Below, piece by piece: positions 10,817 through 22,188 of a stretch of 64,000 nucleotides of DNA. A program made the translations under genes and the position numbers. The notes under the pieces were generated by a model. The model had not been told where the DNA came from and did no database searches. It saw only the letters and a program-made list of their open reading frames with translations. Source of the stretch: Rhizophagus clarus (taxonomy: Eukaryota > Glomeromycota > Glomeromycetes > Glomerales > Glomeraceae); contig BLAL01000268.1 in assembly GCA_015698045.1 (NCBI GenBank), positions 112,300-176,299 on the forward strand, read 5' to 3'. Positions within the stretch are counted from its first letter, which is position 1, and the number at the start of each line of letters is the position of its first letter.

Positions 10817-12206
10817 TTTTTTTTACTGTAAATATTGGAAAAGAGGAGTTAATTTTTTATATATTCGTAATGATTGCGTTGATTACGTCATTGTATTACA
10901 AACATAAAGATCATATATCCAAAGCAAGTTCCAATATTATACATTTTAACGTGACATAAAATTTTAACGCGAAATTTATTTTAATCTTGCGTAACTTCAC
11001 AATCATTGGCTAATTATTTGTTGATGGTCACGTGAAATTGAGCCACCCATGCGAGTTTCAACCTTATTGTTTTAAACCCGAAAGTACACACCTGGTCTCG
11101 AATTCTTTATTTCTTAGTAATTCACTATTTCTTCTAATCTCATTTCATGATTACACAACGTTATGTAACGTAATAATCATATCTGCTATACAATTCTTTT
11201 TACCTAATCTGTTGATAACTGTTAAGCATAGTACGATCCAAATTTTGATTTCTAAGATTCAACTTTTTCTCATCACAGGTAAGGTAAATAAATATTGCTT
11301 AACGCAGGATTTTGTAGAGTTTCCGAATTTAAGAAAATTTGTTATCGGTAAAAAGGGAATTTTTTGATATAGTTATTACTCATTCGTATAAAAAATCTAT
11401 CTCCAATAAATTTTTTATTAGTGAATTTGTTATCAAAAACTCCCTATTTATAAAAGAAAATTTTCTTGATAAATTGAAACAAAATTTTTAGAATAAAAAT
11501 TCTCAAAAATTCTCAGTCCCAGTAAATAAATTATTATCAAAAAATCTTTAAATTTTTCCAAAGCAACAAAATCCCTAAAAAAAAATCACAAAAAAAAATC
11601 CCTAACGAAAATTCTTTATCAAAATAAATCTCCCTTGAAAAAAAAAAAAAAAAAAAATTTCACCAACGAAACTTTCTATCAGATAAATACTTCCTATCGG
11701 AAAATAATACAATGAAATTCTTTATCTAAATAAACACCAACGTTTTAAAAAGTATAGATGTCGATTTGCGTCAGATGCGACGCGCGTCACTTATAATGTA
11801 AAATACATAAAATACATAAAATTAAATTAAATTTCTTTAAGTCTATTAATCATATAACAGCAGTTTTCATAATTGTATGGTCTCCAGATTTTTGTGGGGT
11901 TGAAATTATGATTTTAATAGTTGACATAAAATCAAAATACTAGCTTAAAACCGGGTTTGATTATGATTTATTAAATAATATAATTAACCACTACGACGTG
12001 AAATAAAAATAGGTCACGCAGCAAGTTTCGAAGTTGTTTATTTTGATTTTACAACATCAAAAATCGCAATTTCAAACCCTACAAAATCCGGTGACCATAC
12101 AATTATGAAAACTGCTATAAAAAAATATGTAACCCTGAAATATTAAATCGGTAAATTTACAATTTATAATTTTACATAGATTTAATAGGCGAATGTACCG
12201 GAATAA
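10817..12206. other. intergenic, no gene seen
   Basis: AT-rich. From 11380 to 11720 it holds degenerate repeats of AAATTCTC/TTATC words and A-runs. I see no supported gene. Confidence 0.45.
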
Positions 12207-12362
12207 TTCTTCAATACACCCCTGGTAGCATACGGTAAAGCAGTGGACATAATCAACAATTTCAAAATCAAAGCGTACAAAGCTTATAAAACACCAAAGG
12301 GCGAACGTTGCGTGGTAGGATATTTCGAAAGGCATACAGATGTTTGCATGGTCTCACGTTGA
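12207..12362 (+). other. candidate coding fragment, unrecognised
   Basis: A 51-codon stretch, open from the stop before 12207 to TGA 12360-12362, has coding-like composition. It includes LVAYGKAVDIINNFKIKAYK and KGERCVVGYFERHTDVCMVS. The same frame continues for about 35 further codons after the stop. About 350 bp downstream an AATAAA (about 12713) is followed by an A11 run. Together these look like the 3' part of a processed or retroposed gene. No homology is recognised. Confidence 0.3.
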
Positions 12363-14345
12363 TCCTTTTGGAATAATGAAACGTTCAGCAATAGAGTCGG
12401 ACGCAACTTCGAAGAAAAGTCACGTGATGAGGCGATAAATCGAAGTCTAAGGATTTCATGACCGCGTCGAAAAAGAAATGTTCGAAACATAAAAAGAAAA
12501 TATCAAAGGAGGTTGTTAACATTTTAATGGAATATTGCAACACCTATTGCAGTTACAGATTCTTTTAGTTATTTTCTCGTAGTTTTTTGCACCGTTATCG
12601 TGTTTTGTTATTACCGTTATGAGTTTAACGATAGTTTTTAGATAGTATGTTTGTACGTCTATGTTGATCGGATGAGAAGATGCTTAACGTCTTGAGCCTA
12701 GTCAACGTTCAATAAAAGAGATTTGAAAAAAAAAAATTAGATAGGCATAAAACTTTCACAACATTCGTGATTTATTGCGACGAACAAAGTTTATTTATGG
12801 AGCAAAAAGCAATTTCATTAGTGAAAAAAAAATTTTACTATAGGAGACTTTTATTGTGTGATTAAGGTGACGTGCGTAAAATATCAATCTACATCTGACG
12901 CACAACATATGTATCTGAATAGAACTATCTTATTCGTAGCAACAGGTTAAATTATAAAATCTTTGATTTTGGTCAGCATTATCAACTTTGCGTTTTTTTT
13001 TGAAAATTTAAAAAATAAAACAAGAATTATTATACACAGTAAGAATTATACATAAGAAAATTCGATTTTCCGTTAAATCTCGAATTCGTAACCAATTCTA
13101 TTAATAAAATTATCTTAAGAAGTATTTATTAAACACTAAATCGATATAAATACTATATGATCAATTATTACTTTTCTTGTTTCTGAAAAACTTTAAAACA
13201 ACGCCAGAAGTTCTCTCATTCCAATATAAGTTGGTGCACATTTTATTTTTAAGTAGTTTCTCTTCATTTTTAACATTATTGGATATCGAAATATTCTATA
13301 TAATTAATAATATATCGATATTTTATTATTTAAAATAGCATTTCTAATAAATCTTGTGTATGATTATCCTGCATGATACAAGTATTTTTCAAAAAATAGA
13401 TTAACCAAAAATAATAATTCAATTACATTAAATGTCACTTGGTTTTTTTCCCGAAAGTAGATGCTGTAAATTTGATTGGAAACACATAAATTCATGCGAA
13501 TAAATCCGTACATACTACCGACTACAGGTATTCGGTCTTGGCGCATAATATAACTCCACGTTCGCAACTGTAAATACTGTGTCTCTTGCTCTTACTATAC
13601 TCAATATATAATAACGGATAAACGGATTACCTGGATTATTTGGATTACCTGACGAACTGTTATCCGTGGATGATGCATTCAGAAATTAACCGTTATCTAG
13701 ATTCGGATTATAACTTTGTCCGAAATTCTTTTTTAAAAATAATAAAAATAGAAAAATAAATAATAACGATAAATAAATATTTAAAAATAAACAAATGATT
13801 TTAATAAAATCTAAGAATCCCATTCAATCATATGCAACATTTATTGAACAATCATTGATCAATGTCAAAGAACCAAAACAGGAAACGAACTATTCTTTAG
13901 AATTAATGATTGTACAATTATTGATGCTTTTGAACAATTTCTTTCGAAAGTTGACATAATCACTAATGTTTAATAGACCATAATTACCTAATAGAATGTT
14001 TGGACAGAATTATGATCAACAAATTTGCCAAGAAAATGATCCACAAAATTATTGGCCCTACAACTCATATTTAATTTTAATCCTTAAAAATGTCACGTTA
14101 CACCTCAATCAGCATCTATGAATTCCAAGTCTTTGTTCCGGAGAGATGAATTCCGAGTCTTTGTAGAAAAAATTACATAAAAATCAAAAATTGATAAATC
14201 AATATTTGTTTGTATTACTTAATTTTACGTATTGTCATTATGCATATTACATTAATATTTGATTTACTCAAAAGAAGAAATAATAATGCAGAAACTTGTG
14301 CATAAAAAAATAATTAAATATAATTAAAAATTAATCGAATTTTCT
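12363..14345. other. intergenic; processed-like 3' end near 12.7 kb
   Basis: Apart from the AATAAA plus A-run at 12713-12735, I see only AT-rich sequence. A short stretch at 13610-13660 repeats GGATTACCTGGATTATTTGG-type words. No gene is supported. Confidence 0.4.
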
Positions 14346-14353
14346 TATAAAGC
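14346..14353 (+). promoter_or_regulatory. TATA box (TATAAAGC)
   Basis: TATAAAGCTTCCTAAATT matches TATAAAGCATTCTAAATT upstream of the paralogous secreted-protein gene at 34226. Conservation in both promoters supports a core promoter. Here it lies 181 bp before the ATG, against 49 bp in the paralog, because repeats have expanded between them. Confidence 0.6.
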
Positions 14354-14386
14354 TTCCTAAATTCAAGAAAACTCTTTTTAATCATT

Positions 14387-14533
14387 GAAAATTCTCTCAC
14401 ATTCTAATACAAAAAAAAATATTTTTTTTTTTTTTTGAAAACTTAATCTTTTGAAAATTCCCTCACATTCAAATTCAAGAAAAATTTTTTTTGAAAACTT
14501 AATCTTTAAAATTCTCTCGCATTCAAGTACAAA
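14387..14533 (+). repeat. three-copy leader repeat before the secreted-protein gene
   Basis: Three imperfect units begin near 14387, 14453 and 14507. Each is of the form GAAAATTCTCTCACATTCAA plus a T-rich spacer and GAAAACTTAATCTTT. The last unit runs straight into the ATG. The paralog at 34.3 kb has only one unit (ATTCTCACATTCAAATAC then ATG). This is a tandem expansion of the 5' leader. Confidence 0.75.
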
Positions 14534-14794
14534 ATGTATTTTTCAACATTCTTAAAAATGATTTTTATCGTTTCTCTTTGTTTTTTAACATTGAATATTG
14601 AAGCACACTACCAACATCAACGTCGAAGTAGTACCGCAACAACTATCAAGTCCAAACGCCATCCTACTAAGCCTAAGACCAATGCCAAATCCATTAACAG
14701 TCCTAAAATATGTGTACCTTCTGGTACTTTTTGTAGTCCTAATAGTAAACCACCTTGTTGTAGTGGTTTCTGTTATAGGCATAAATGCGTTTAA
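14534..14794 (+). CDS. small secreted cysteine-knot protein, copy 1
   Basis: This 86-residue single-exon protein opens with a strong signal peptide (hydrophobic core about 9-21, cleavage likely after Ala24). A basic Ser/Thr/Lys-rich stretch (about 25-58) follows, then a compact C-terminal domain with six cysteines at 60, 67, 75, 76, 80 and 85. The spacing C-X6-C-X7-CC-X3-C-X4-C is that of inhibitor-cystine-knot (knottin) peptides, so three disulfides and secretion are expected. A paralog lies at 34282-34539: 19 of the first 24 residues are identical, while almost everything between signal and cysteines differs. The role is unknown; candidate secreted effector, antimicrobial or inhibitor peptide. 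The knot assignment is inferred from spacing only. Confidence 0.75.
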   Translation: MYFSTFLKMIFIVSLCFLTLNIEAHYQHQRRSSTATTIKSKRHPTKPKTNAKSINSPKICVPSGTFCSPNSKPPCCSGFCYRHKCV

Positions 14795-14819
14795 CCATCG
14801 TAATTGTTAATTATAGTGA

Positions 14820-15190
14820 CGCTATGCAAATCAAGCTTTTAGTTTTTGATAGTTTTTTTATTGGGTCCATTTGATTATTTTTTTAGGATCCGTTTGGTAA
14901 TTTTAATTATAGGACTTGTTTAATAATTTTTTTTGCTGTTAAATTGATAAAGTCCGTTCAATAATTTATTTTCTTTGATTGAATCATTTAACAATTCTTT
15001 TGATAGAATCTATTTAGTATTTTTCTTATGTTGATAAAATCCATTTTAAATTTTTTTTTTTCGATAGAATCCGTTCAATATGTATATGCGTGTAATTTGA
15101 TCCATTTACAACTTTTAATAAAATATGTTTGATAATTATTTTGATAGGATTCATTTGATAAATTAATAAGGTCCATGAATATCTGAATTT
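14820..15190 (+). repeat. degenerate short tandem repeats
   Basis: About ten loosely spaced units of the type GATA(A/G)AATCCGTTYAATAATT, at roughly 30-45 bp intervals, lie just downstream of the secreted-protein gene. No coding potential. This is probably a decayed minisatellite in the 3' flank. Confidence 0.5.
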
Positions 15191-15206
15191 TGTTTGTGCA
15201 AAAAAG

Positions 15207-15238
<32 letters not shown>

Positions 15239-15279
15239 ACATAGTATTATAAAATATGTACTGAACTCACGGTTCAAGA

Positions 15280-15650
15280 GCAAAAGTTCGGCATATAGTA
15301 TGTAAATTTTTTTTTTTTTTATACCGAACTCTATAAATTACAGCATAACAGTATATGGAGCACGAATAATATATAATCAATCACGTAATTAAGAAGAATT
15401 TTGGCCAGAATTAAGATTTTAATTATTACCGACCAGCATAAATTATGGGAAATCCCAACTACGTGATAATAGTTCAAGAATTTTTTTTATTGTAAATAGT
15501 AAATCAATAAAAGTTCGGCATACGACTATACGTTATATCAAGTTTTATATGTATGGACGAATTTTTAAATAACATAAAACCGGTTTTTGAAAAAAAGTTC
15601 GGCAAGTCGAGAGTTCGTTATACCGTGGATTCGTTACATCGAGGTCAGAC
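15280..15650. mobile_element. possible decayed pogo-like MITE
   Basis: The word AAAAGTTCGGCA occurs near 15281, 15500 and 15595. The segment ends with GTTCGTTATACCGTGG and CGTTACATCGAGGTCAGACC, a composition seen at pogo/Tigger-type termini. A matching left end is not clear, so the boundaries are approximate. Confidence 0.3.
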
Positions 15651-16482
15651 CATGAATAAGTACAAGTTATATCACGTTGTTTATCAAGATTAGGATTTTT
15701 TCATTATGGTCGAAATAAAAGATAGAGCAAACGAAAAAGGATGCTAAAGTAGAGATTAAAATATAATAACTATTATAACTAATAATATGAATAAATTATG
15801 AACCGGTCCAAATTTAAACTCAATTTTAATCCGGACCATTTGACCAGAATTAATACATCACGCAAAAACGTCCATTACATTGTGCGACTTCAATTTCATT
15901 GTTACACACCTGGAATCTTCCTAAAGATATTAATAACTGAATAATTACAAATAAAAAAAAAAGTTAACAGAATAAACCATTTTCCATCCAGAACTGTTCG
16001 GACAAATATTCGTTACAGTAAGTGATACGAATATGAAACCGGTATTATTTGTCCGCTAACTTAAATTTATTACTGCGAATTATCTCAATGGAAATTTTAA
16101 AATTTGATGTAACACATTTCATTAAAAAAAAATTAAATTTGAATGCAATATATTTCATTCATAAAATTTTGAATGAGTAGTTTCCAATTTCGTCAATTTA
16201 TTAATTTTGCGCTGATCTGTTTATGTAAATCAACTGTTACAAAGGGGTCAAATACATTCAGTGTAACTTTCGAGTACTATTAATATAACCATCATATTTT
16301 GTACCTCTGTTCTAAACCTAAATAGTAAGATCGCTAATTACAAGTAATTACTACGGTGAAGCCAAGAAAAAGTAGAACACAAATAAACAATAAAAAATAT
16401 TACTTTATTAGGGAATGACAATTAGTTAATTATACATCATAGAGGTGAAATTCAAAATATTTTTGCCATAATAATTAATAAT
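15651..16482. other. intergenic, 3' flank of the membrane-protein gene
   Basis: AT-rich. Nothing recognised beyond the 3' flank of the minus-strand gene that ends at 16483. Confidence 0.5.
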
Positions 16483-17667
16483 CTAAACTTCATAATCGAT
16501 ATTATTGTTATCGATTTTATTATATTTTGTTAATAATAAATTTAAGAAATCGGTATCAAGATAATATTCTTTAAGTATATTTTCAATATTTTGAACTCGT
16601 TCTTCCAATGTGACATTTTTAGTTCTCCCGCTAACGAATGGAATTGGTTCATATTTATTTTTAAGTTTCCTTGTAAGTTTCCTTTGATATTTTGTGCACA
16701 GACAACTAAATACATGAGTTTGTAAAAATCCCCTATCAAAAAGAAAAAAATATTAATTTTATATTTACAACTAATTATTGTATACGATTGATTATTATTA
16801 ACTTACCATGGTGCCAATTTAGTTGCTCCGAATAAAAATACAAAGATTCCAGATAAAGAACTAAAAAATCCACCAACATTTGATATAATCGAGCCAACTA
16901 AAAAAAAGGAGAGAAAAAATTTAAATTTTAAATTTTTATTTTATTACATCTTAAAATACTGTATTTCATTATAATTTTTTTTGATAGTTACGATCATAAT
17001 AAGATTCCTCTTCATAATTAATATCCATTGACATTGGCATTAATATAAGTGTTGTTGCATCCATAGTCTTTAAATCCATTATGTGATCTGTATATGCAAA
17101 AAAGTCAACGAACTCTTCTTTTTCTCCGCCCACAAGACCATACACATAACTAGTAATTATACAGTTACTAATCATAAATGTATAATATAAGACATTAATT
17201 TGTTCATTCACAATTAATAAAGGATTGGTCTTATTATTAAATGACTCTTTTGATGGATAATATTGGTTATCTATTACCAGTCCATCTAAATAAATTTCAG
17301 TGATATAAGGAGTTATCCTGATCTCTGCTTTTTCTTGAGAGTTAAAAGCATAATGGTTGCAATTAGGAATAGACTGATGGTCAACGGTTTCGTCTAGTTT
17401 ACATTCGCCATTATTGTAAGTACAGTTTACTATAGAGGATGAACTACAAATTCTACCAATAATATTAACATCATTACTCCCACCTATAGATTTATTAAAG
17501 TTTTGTCTATAGAAGTTGAGATTGGGGTTAACAATTGAACTATGAAATTGTAAAAATTGATTGCAAATATAATAAATAAGCATAACTACTAATGCAAAAG
17601 AACATAATTTCTTTAAAAAAATAAAAGAAAAAGGTTCGGTTGATGGTTTGTTTTCTGTGAATACCAT
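16483..17667 (-). CDS. two-TM membrane protein, pair A (338 aa, 3 exons)
   Basis: Exons on the minus strand are 17667-16992, 16897-16807 and 16732-16483, with introns GTAACT...TAG and GTAAGT...TAG; the total of 1017 nt is 338 codons plus TAG. A short cytosolic start (MVFTENKPSTEPF) leads into TM1 (about 15-38). A lumenal/extracellular domain of about 185 residues follows with several cysteines (CSSS, NCTYNNGEC, NC). Exon 2 adds a glycine-rich second membrane segment (GSIISNVGGFF...FLFGATKLAPW), and exon 3 a polar tail with a heptad-like stretch (LEERVQNIENILKEYY). The GxxxG-like TM followed by APWG is typical of large Rhizophagus membrane-protein families of unknown function. The paralog at 22189-23382 has the same splice sites and exon sizes. 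It is divergently transcribed from the SPRY gene 323 bp away. Confidence 0.85.
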
Positions 17668-17990
17668 TTTGAATAAAGTAACAATAATAAACTTTTAACA
17701 TGATACTATATACATATATATATTCATTATTAGGCCCCTGATGATGATTAATAGAATCCTGACTCTAACTGCATGGCTACACAAAAAAATTTGTAATTTA
17801 TTATGCATTCAGGGGTCATGTTTTAGGACTTAATAAAAAATTATCGGAACATCGGAAAATTGGAAGCTTTCGATGCATTTCAATGAATCTTACTTAATGC
17901 GGACCTACATTTAACCACATTTGTGATTGTGATTTTCGTACAGTATATATAAAGTCGACAATATAATATAATTGAAGTCCAAATTTAAAC
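17668..17990. promoter_or_regulatory. shared divergent promoter, pair A
   Basis: A 323-bp gap separates the two start codons. TATATATAAAG at 17944-17954 faces the SPRY gene, ending 37 bp before its ATG. An AT-rich TATATATATGTATATA-like stretch around 17705-17725 faces the other gene. The stretch ATAATATAATTGAAGT just before the SPRY ATG is kept in pair B. A loose inverted repeat, CCCCTGA (about 17735) and TCAGGGG (about 17810), also lies here. Confidence 0.65.
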
Positions 17991-20792
17991 ATGTTGAATA
18001 TTAAAACACTAAGAATATTAAATTTTTTATTTATTTTATTGATTATTTTCGAAATTATTTTTCTTATCATTTATTCTACTATTTATCCTGCATTATGGCA
18101 ATATTTATTATTTTTCACACTCCCATTTGTTCTTTTAACTGGCTTTTTTGCGGTTTTTTATAAGACAATACTTCATGCTATAGCATTTTTAATCATAAAT
18201 TTTGTTCCAATTACGATAGCGCTTTGTAATATCCTCGAATTCGATTATTTTGATGGTAAATATTTTTAATAATTATATAAACGTTAATTACAATTTTTTA
18301 TGGAAAAAATGTTTATATAATTTATTTAATTTACCTCGTTCAATAAGCATTGGATGATCAAACTTTGATCAATTTAAACAAATCAAATGTCGAGATTTTA
18401 AAAGAATTAGATAATGAAGATGATGATAAGGAGGAGTATAAAATTGTTAAAGAATTAGACGAAAATGTATCAAAGAATTATATACGACAACATATACCTG
18501 TGATCATAATATTAGGAATATTCCAATTTACTTTCATAATGCTTTGTATAACACTATTAAAAACAAGGTAATTTATAAAATTTGATTTAATTAATTATTA
18601 CCCTTTATATTATTTTGTTCTCAAATAGTTTTCATTACTAAATATTATTATTCTTTGCTAGATCTTGGAGTTGGAATAGAAATTCTAAATTAAATAACAA
18701 AAAAAGTATTATCTTTTTTCTTTCTTTTTTTTTAAAAAAAAAAAGTTCTTTTTGATTTCATTGATGTATTAATTACCCTAGTATTCTTTTAGACGTTCAT
18801 ATTATTTATCAACTTGAGGAAATATTTTTTATAATTACAATTTCATTTATTGGAATTTGGATATCAGAGATATACATCATATTTCATGGACAGTTAGGAG
18901 AAGTTTTTGGAACAATTAATGGAATAATTGTTCAATCATTTGGTATTATTACAGCTATTCCAATTTGTATTGTTTTTATAGCGATACAAAGACGTTCAAA
19001 AATTCTATATTGTTTATTTTATTTTGCAAGTATACTTAAAGTATTGTTTATAATTGGATGGTTATATGAATGTTATCTTTCTTTTGCTTCGGACGGAGGT
19101 AATCAATCAATAATATTTTTTTTTTTTTTTTTTTTAAATCGAATTCTTATTTAAATGATTTTAAATATTAATAACATCAAAAATATCAAATCCATTCAGA
19201 TCTTGTAATACCATCCAATAACATGATTAATAATATGTTTTTTAGAGAAATAATAATTATTGGTAAATAAATTTTACTAAAAAAATTATTTCATATTTAA
19301 AAATATTAACTAATATACTGTGTAATTTATTCAGCTATACCAACTATGTTATCTTTAATAATTTTGAATGTTAACACAGTTTTATGTCAATTTTATGTGG
19401 ACAAAGAAGTTGTTTCACAAAGTAAGTATACCCTGTTAATTTTTTTTTTTTAACATTATACACACTAATTTGTTTATTTATTTTAGTATATGGTACAGAA
19501 AATAAACTAATTTTGATAAAGAGAACTGTAATGTTTTTTAAAAATATTTTCGGAAAAACTTTCGGAGAATTTTTAAAATTTTTAGAAAAAGAACCGGATT
19601 TAGACTTAAAAAAATTAGGAATTGATGAGTGGAAATTTAAACCTGAACTAGAAATTTCATTATTAAAGATTATAAGCGTCAAAAATTACAATAATAACAA
19701 TAATTATGCAGTTGAAGACGTGAGTAATGATAATGATACTTCAAAAATAGATCTCAGTGTTGAAATTTCATTTAATGCAGAATCAGATGTTATGATACAA
19801 ACAAATTATCCTTTGCCATATGCTTTTGAGGAAGGTAAGAAAGTTCGGTTTCAGCACAAAATTCGACTCATACTTGCCTGACTAACATAAGGATGACAAA
19901 CATAATCTAGAAGCAACAACTCGTGGCATATATTTATAATGGTGTAGTTAGCGGAAAAACGGAGCCGCACTCCATCCGGCCCGGTTTAATCGCAGTAAAT
20001 TCCCTGGAATTCCACGACATTCTACGCCTGAGCCGGGCCCGGACCACGTTTCGGCTGATTATTTTTCGGCTAACTACACCATTATGGGATAAATAACCTT
20101 CGGGGTTATGTTTGTCAGCCTTGTGTTAGTCAGGAAAGCGGATATACATGGTTAGAGAACTATTACTCAAAATTTCATCTACTTATTTTCACTTATATCT
20201 CATATATAATAACAGAAATCTCATCAATCTCTTCATTTTCTTCACCGCCAATATCGTTAATGGAATATTGCTACTATGAAATAACAATTTTATCAAATCA
20301 AAATATTGATGAAACGATAATTGCTATTGGTCTTGCTTCAAATAATTTTTCAACTGATAGGTGTGTATCTCTATATAAAAGTTCATATTTTTAATCAAGC
20401 GATTTATATATATATTTTTTCTTTTAAGATTGCCCGGATGCGATACACATTCAGTTGGATTTCATTCAGATGAAGGTAGAACATTTCACAATGAAGGATA
20501 TACCGGTTCAAAATATGCTGTAAAATGGGGGAAAGTAAATGATGTGATAGGTTGTGGTTATTATCCAAGTACCGGACAAGTCTTCTTTACAATGAATGGT
20601 GAATATTTGGGTATTGCTTACACTGGATTATTTCATAGTTGGTATCCTACAATTGGCTCTAATGGTATTTGTAGTCTAAAAGTTAATTTTGGACAAGAAG
20701 AATTTGAATACAAAGAAGCCAATGGAATGAGTATTGCTGGTATGATTCATCATGAAGCCAATGATAATATCGAGATTATTACTATAGCATAA
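17991..20792 (+). CDS. eight-TM SPRY-domain protein, pair A (613 aa, 9 exons)
   Basis: The exon model is 17991-18255, 18348-18567, 18662-18705, 18793-19098, 19200-19262, 19335-19421, 19487-19834, 20216-20360 and 20429-20792. All introns are GT-AG, and phases match throughout, giving 1842 nt = 613 codons plus TAA. The first ~328 residues hold about eight hydrophobic segments (three in exon 1, one in exon 2, three in exon 4, one in exon 6). A hydrophilic linker follows (about 330-440), then a C-terminal SPRY domain (about 450-600) with motifs CDTHSVGFHSDEGRTFHNE, IGCGYYPSTGQVFFTMNGE and WYPTIGSNG. SPRY domains bind protein ligands; here one is tethered to a polytopic membrane protein, so a receptor-like or scaffold role is possible but unproven. 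Intron 7 (19835-20215) is swollen by two nested MITEs. Confidence 0.88.
19877..20134. mobile_element. outer MITE in SPRY intron 7
   Basis: Ends are CCTGACTAACATAAGGATGA on the left and its near-perfect inverse ending TGTTAGTCAGG on the right. The inverted repeat covers about 29 bp with two mismatches. Without the inner insertion it would be about 108 bp, almost all terminal repeat. It has no coding capacity. Confidence 0.75.
19936..20085. mobile_element. inner MITE, 150 bp, TIR ATAATGGTGTAGTTAGC
   Basis: Terminal repeats are ATAATGGTGTAGTTAGC-GAAAAA and TTTTTCGGCTAACTACACCA-TTAT. The inside is much more GC-rich than the host DNA (for example GAGCCGGGCCCGGACC). It is inserted into the middle of the outer MITE, so it is younger. 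A shorter relative is at 5774-5866. Confidence 0.85.
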
Positions 20793-22188
20793 ATTTTTGG
20801 AAAACAGGATTAAATGCAGAACAATAATATTATAGATTTTTTAAATGGTGGCAAAAAAATTATGAACTTTTATTTTTATTTAAATTTTCTTTTCGTGTAA
20901 TTAGAGCATATAAAGAACAATTTCCTCACTTTTGAATGCTGAGGCACATTTACAACATAAAATTTTCATTCATGTAATTAAAATGTTTTAACGATATAAC
21001 ACGCAATAGATAGAATTTGTTACAGTTTTTTTGTATTTACAAAAAAATAAATTTTTCTCTGGTAGAAACTTTTTCATAATGGGTATATAGAAAGTGACTG
21101 ATTAGGTAGGTAACGTAAGGTTACCTACGTACTCGCTAAGTGCCTTATACAAATTACGTGACATATGAAAGTGATAGATAGTGAAAGTTCCCATATTAAT
21201 TATCAAAAATGAAACAGTATTTAGAGAGAGTAACATAATCTTATTGACATAATCATGTAAATTTTAACTACTTACGCCATGCATTTAGTCAATCTATGTT
21301 ACACACTTGCTATCCACCGACAAAAACCTTCTTATTAAAAATTCTCTGATAGAATTCTCCAACAAAACATTTTCCCTTATTAATAAAAAATTCAAAAAAA
21401 TTCTCTGTCAAAAATTTCACTTAAAAAATTAGCGAAACAAAAATGCCAGTACAAGTTGACGAAATGGCAGCGCCAATGAAGGACATTTACCAGCACCAAG
21501 CCGGTTGGGCCTACCGCATTGACCAGCATTCCAGCTCGACATGCCCTGCAATAACACGCGATAGATAGTTTGTGTAAGTGTGTAACATATCAAAATACAA
21601 TTCAAGGTAACAAATTTTTGCGCATGGGAAAGATCATCATATTCGAAACACATTTAGTTAGGTCTGAAACATCAAAACCACTTTGAAACTTTACGCCAAC
21701 AATTCGGTGATATTCAGGAAATTTTATGCATAATAATTAATTCGTGATCCGCATAAAAAAATCGGGAGAACTTTGTTATTTTTTCTTTATAGACAAGTAT
21801 GTATTTCTTAAACATAATTTCAAATGTGAAACTAAATATAAATAAATGCATTAATTGGCTATATTTACTTAAGGTTTGGTGCTTTTCTAAAGAAATAAAA
21901 AAATGTTTTATGTGGTAAAGTTTTTGTACCATAGATTCTGTGTAACAATCGCAAATTCCTGTGTAACTATGTATGACTTCTAACTTACGTGTATGCATCA
22001 TTAAATGATATTATACAAAGTTCAATGAAGTAAAATTTACTCTATACTGATGCAGAAATTGGTGTTAAACTAACTTTTGATAAAGAAGTTCATGTAAATA
22101 TCTGTTTTATGATTTTATATATTCCCTTAATTTTATTAATTGAATTAATTAAATTCTCTACTTTTTAGACGGATTACGAATTAATATT
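20793..22188. other. spacer between the duplicated gene pairs
   Basis: No secure gene. Noted here are a perfect 9-bp inverted repeat, GTAGGTAAC (21106-21114) and GTTACCTAC (21120-21128), and a less AT-rich stretch at 21440-21570. That stretch has a 42-codon plus-strand ORF (MPVQVDEMAAPMKDIYQHQA...) from 21442 that I cannot identify. The word AACACGCRATAGATAG occurs near 21000 and 21550. Confidence 0.4.

Noticed and set aside
11032-11367. 111-codon plus-strand ORF
   Set aside because: No ATG at its start, no motif and ordinary AT-rich composition; the length is within chance for this base content.
12284-12490. 68-codon minus-strand ORF
   Set aside because: It overlaps the better plus-strand coding-like frame at 12207-12362 and appears to be its shadow.
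11757-12910. Possible inverted termini TGCGTCAGATG
   Set aside because: Only about 11 bp match in opposite orientation, with no flanking duplication. Too weak in AT-rich DNA to call an element.
21429-22001. Minus-strand ORFs of 74 and 95 codons between the duplicated gene pairs
   Set aside because: No conserved features, no splice context, and no counterpart beside the other pair.
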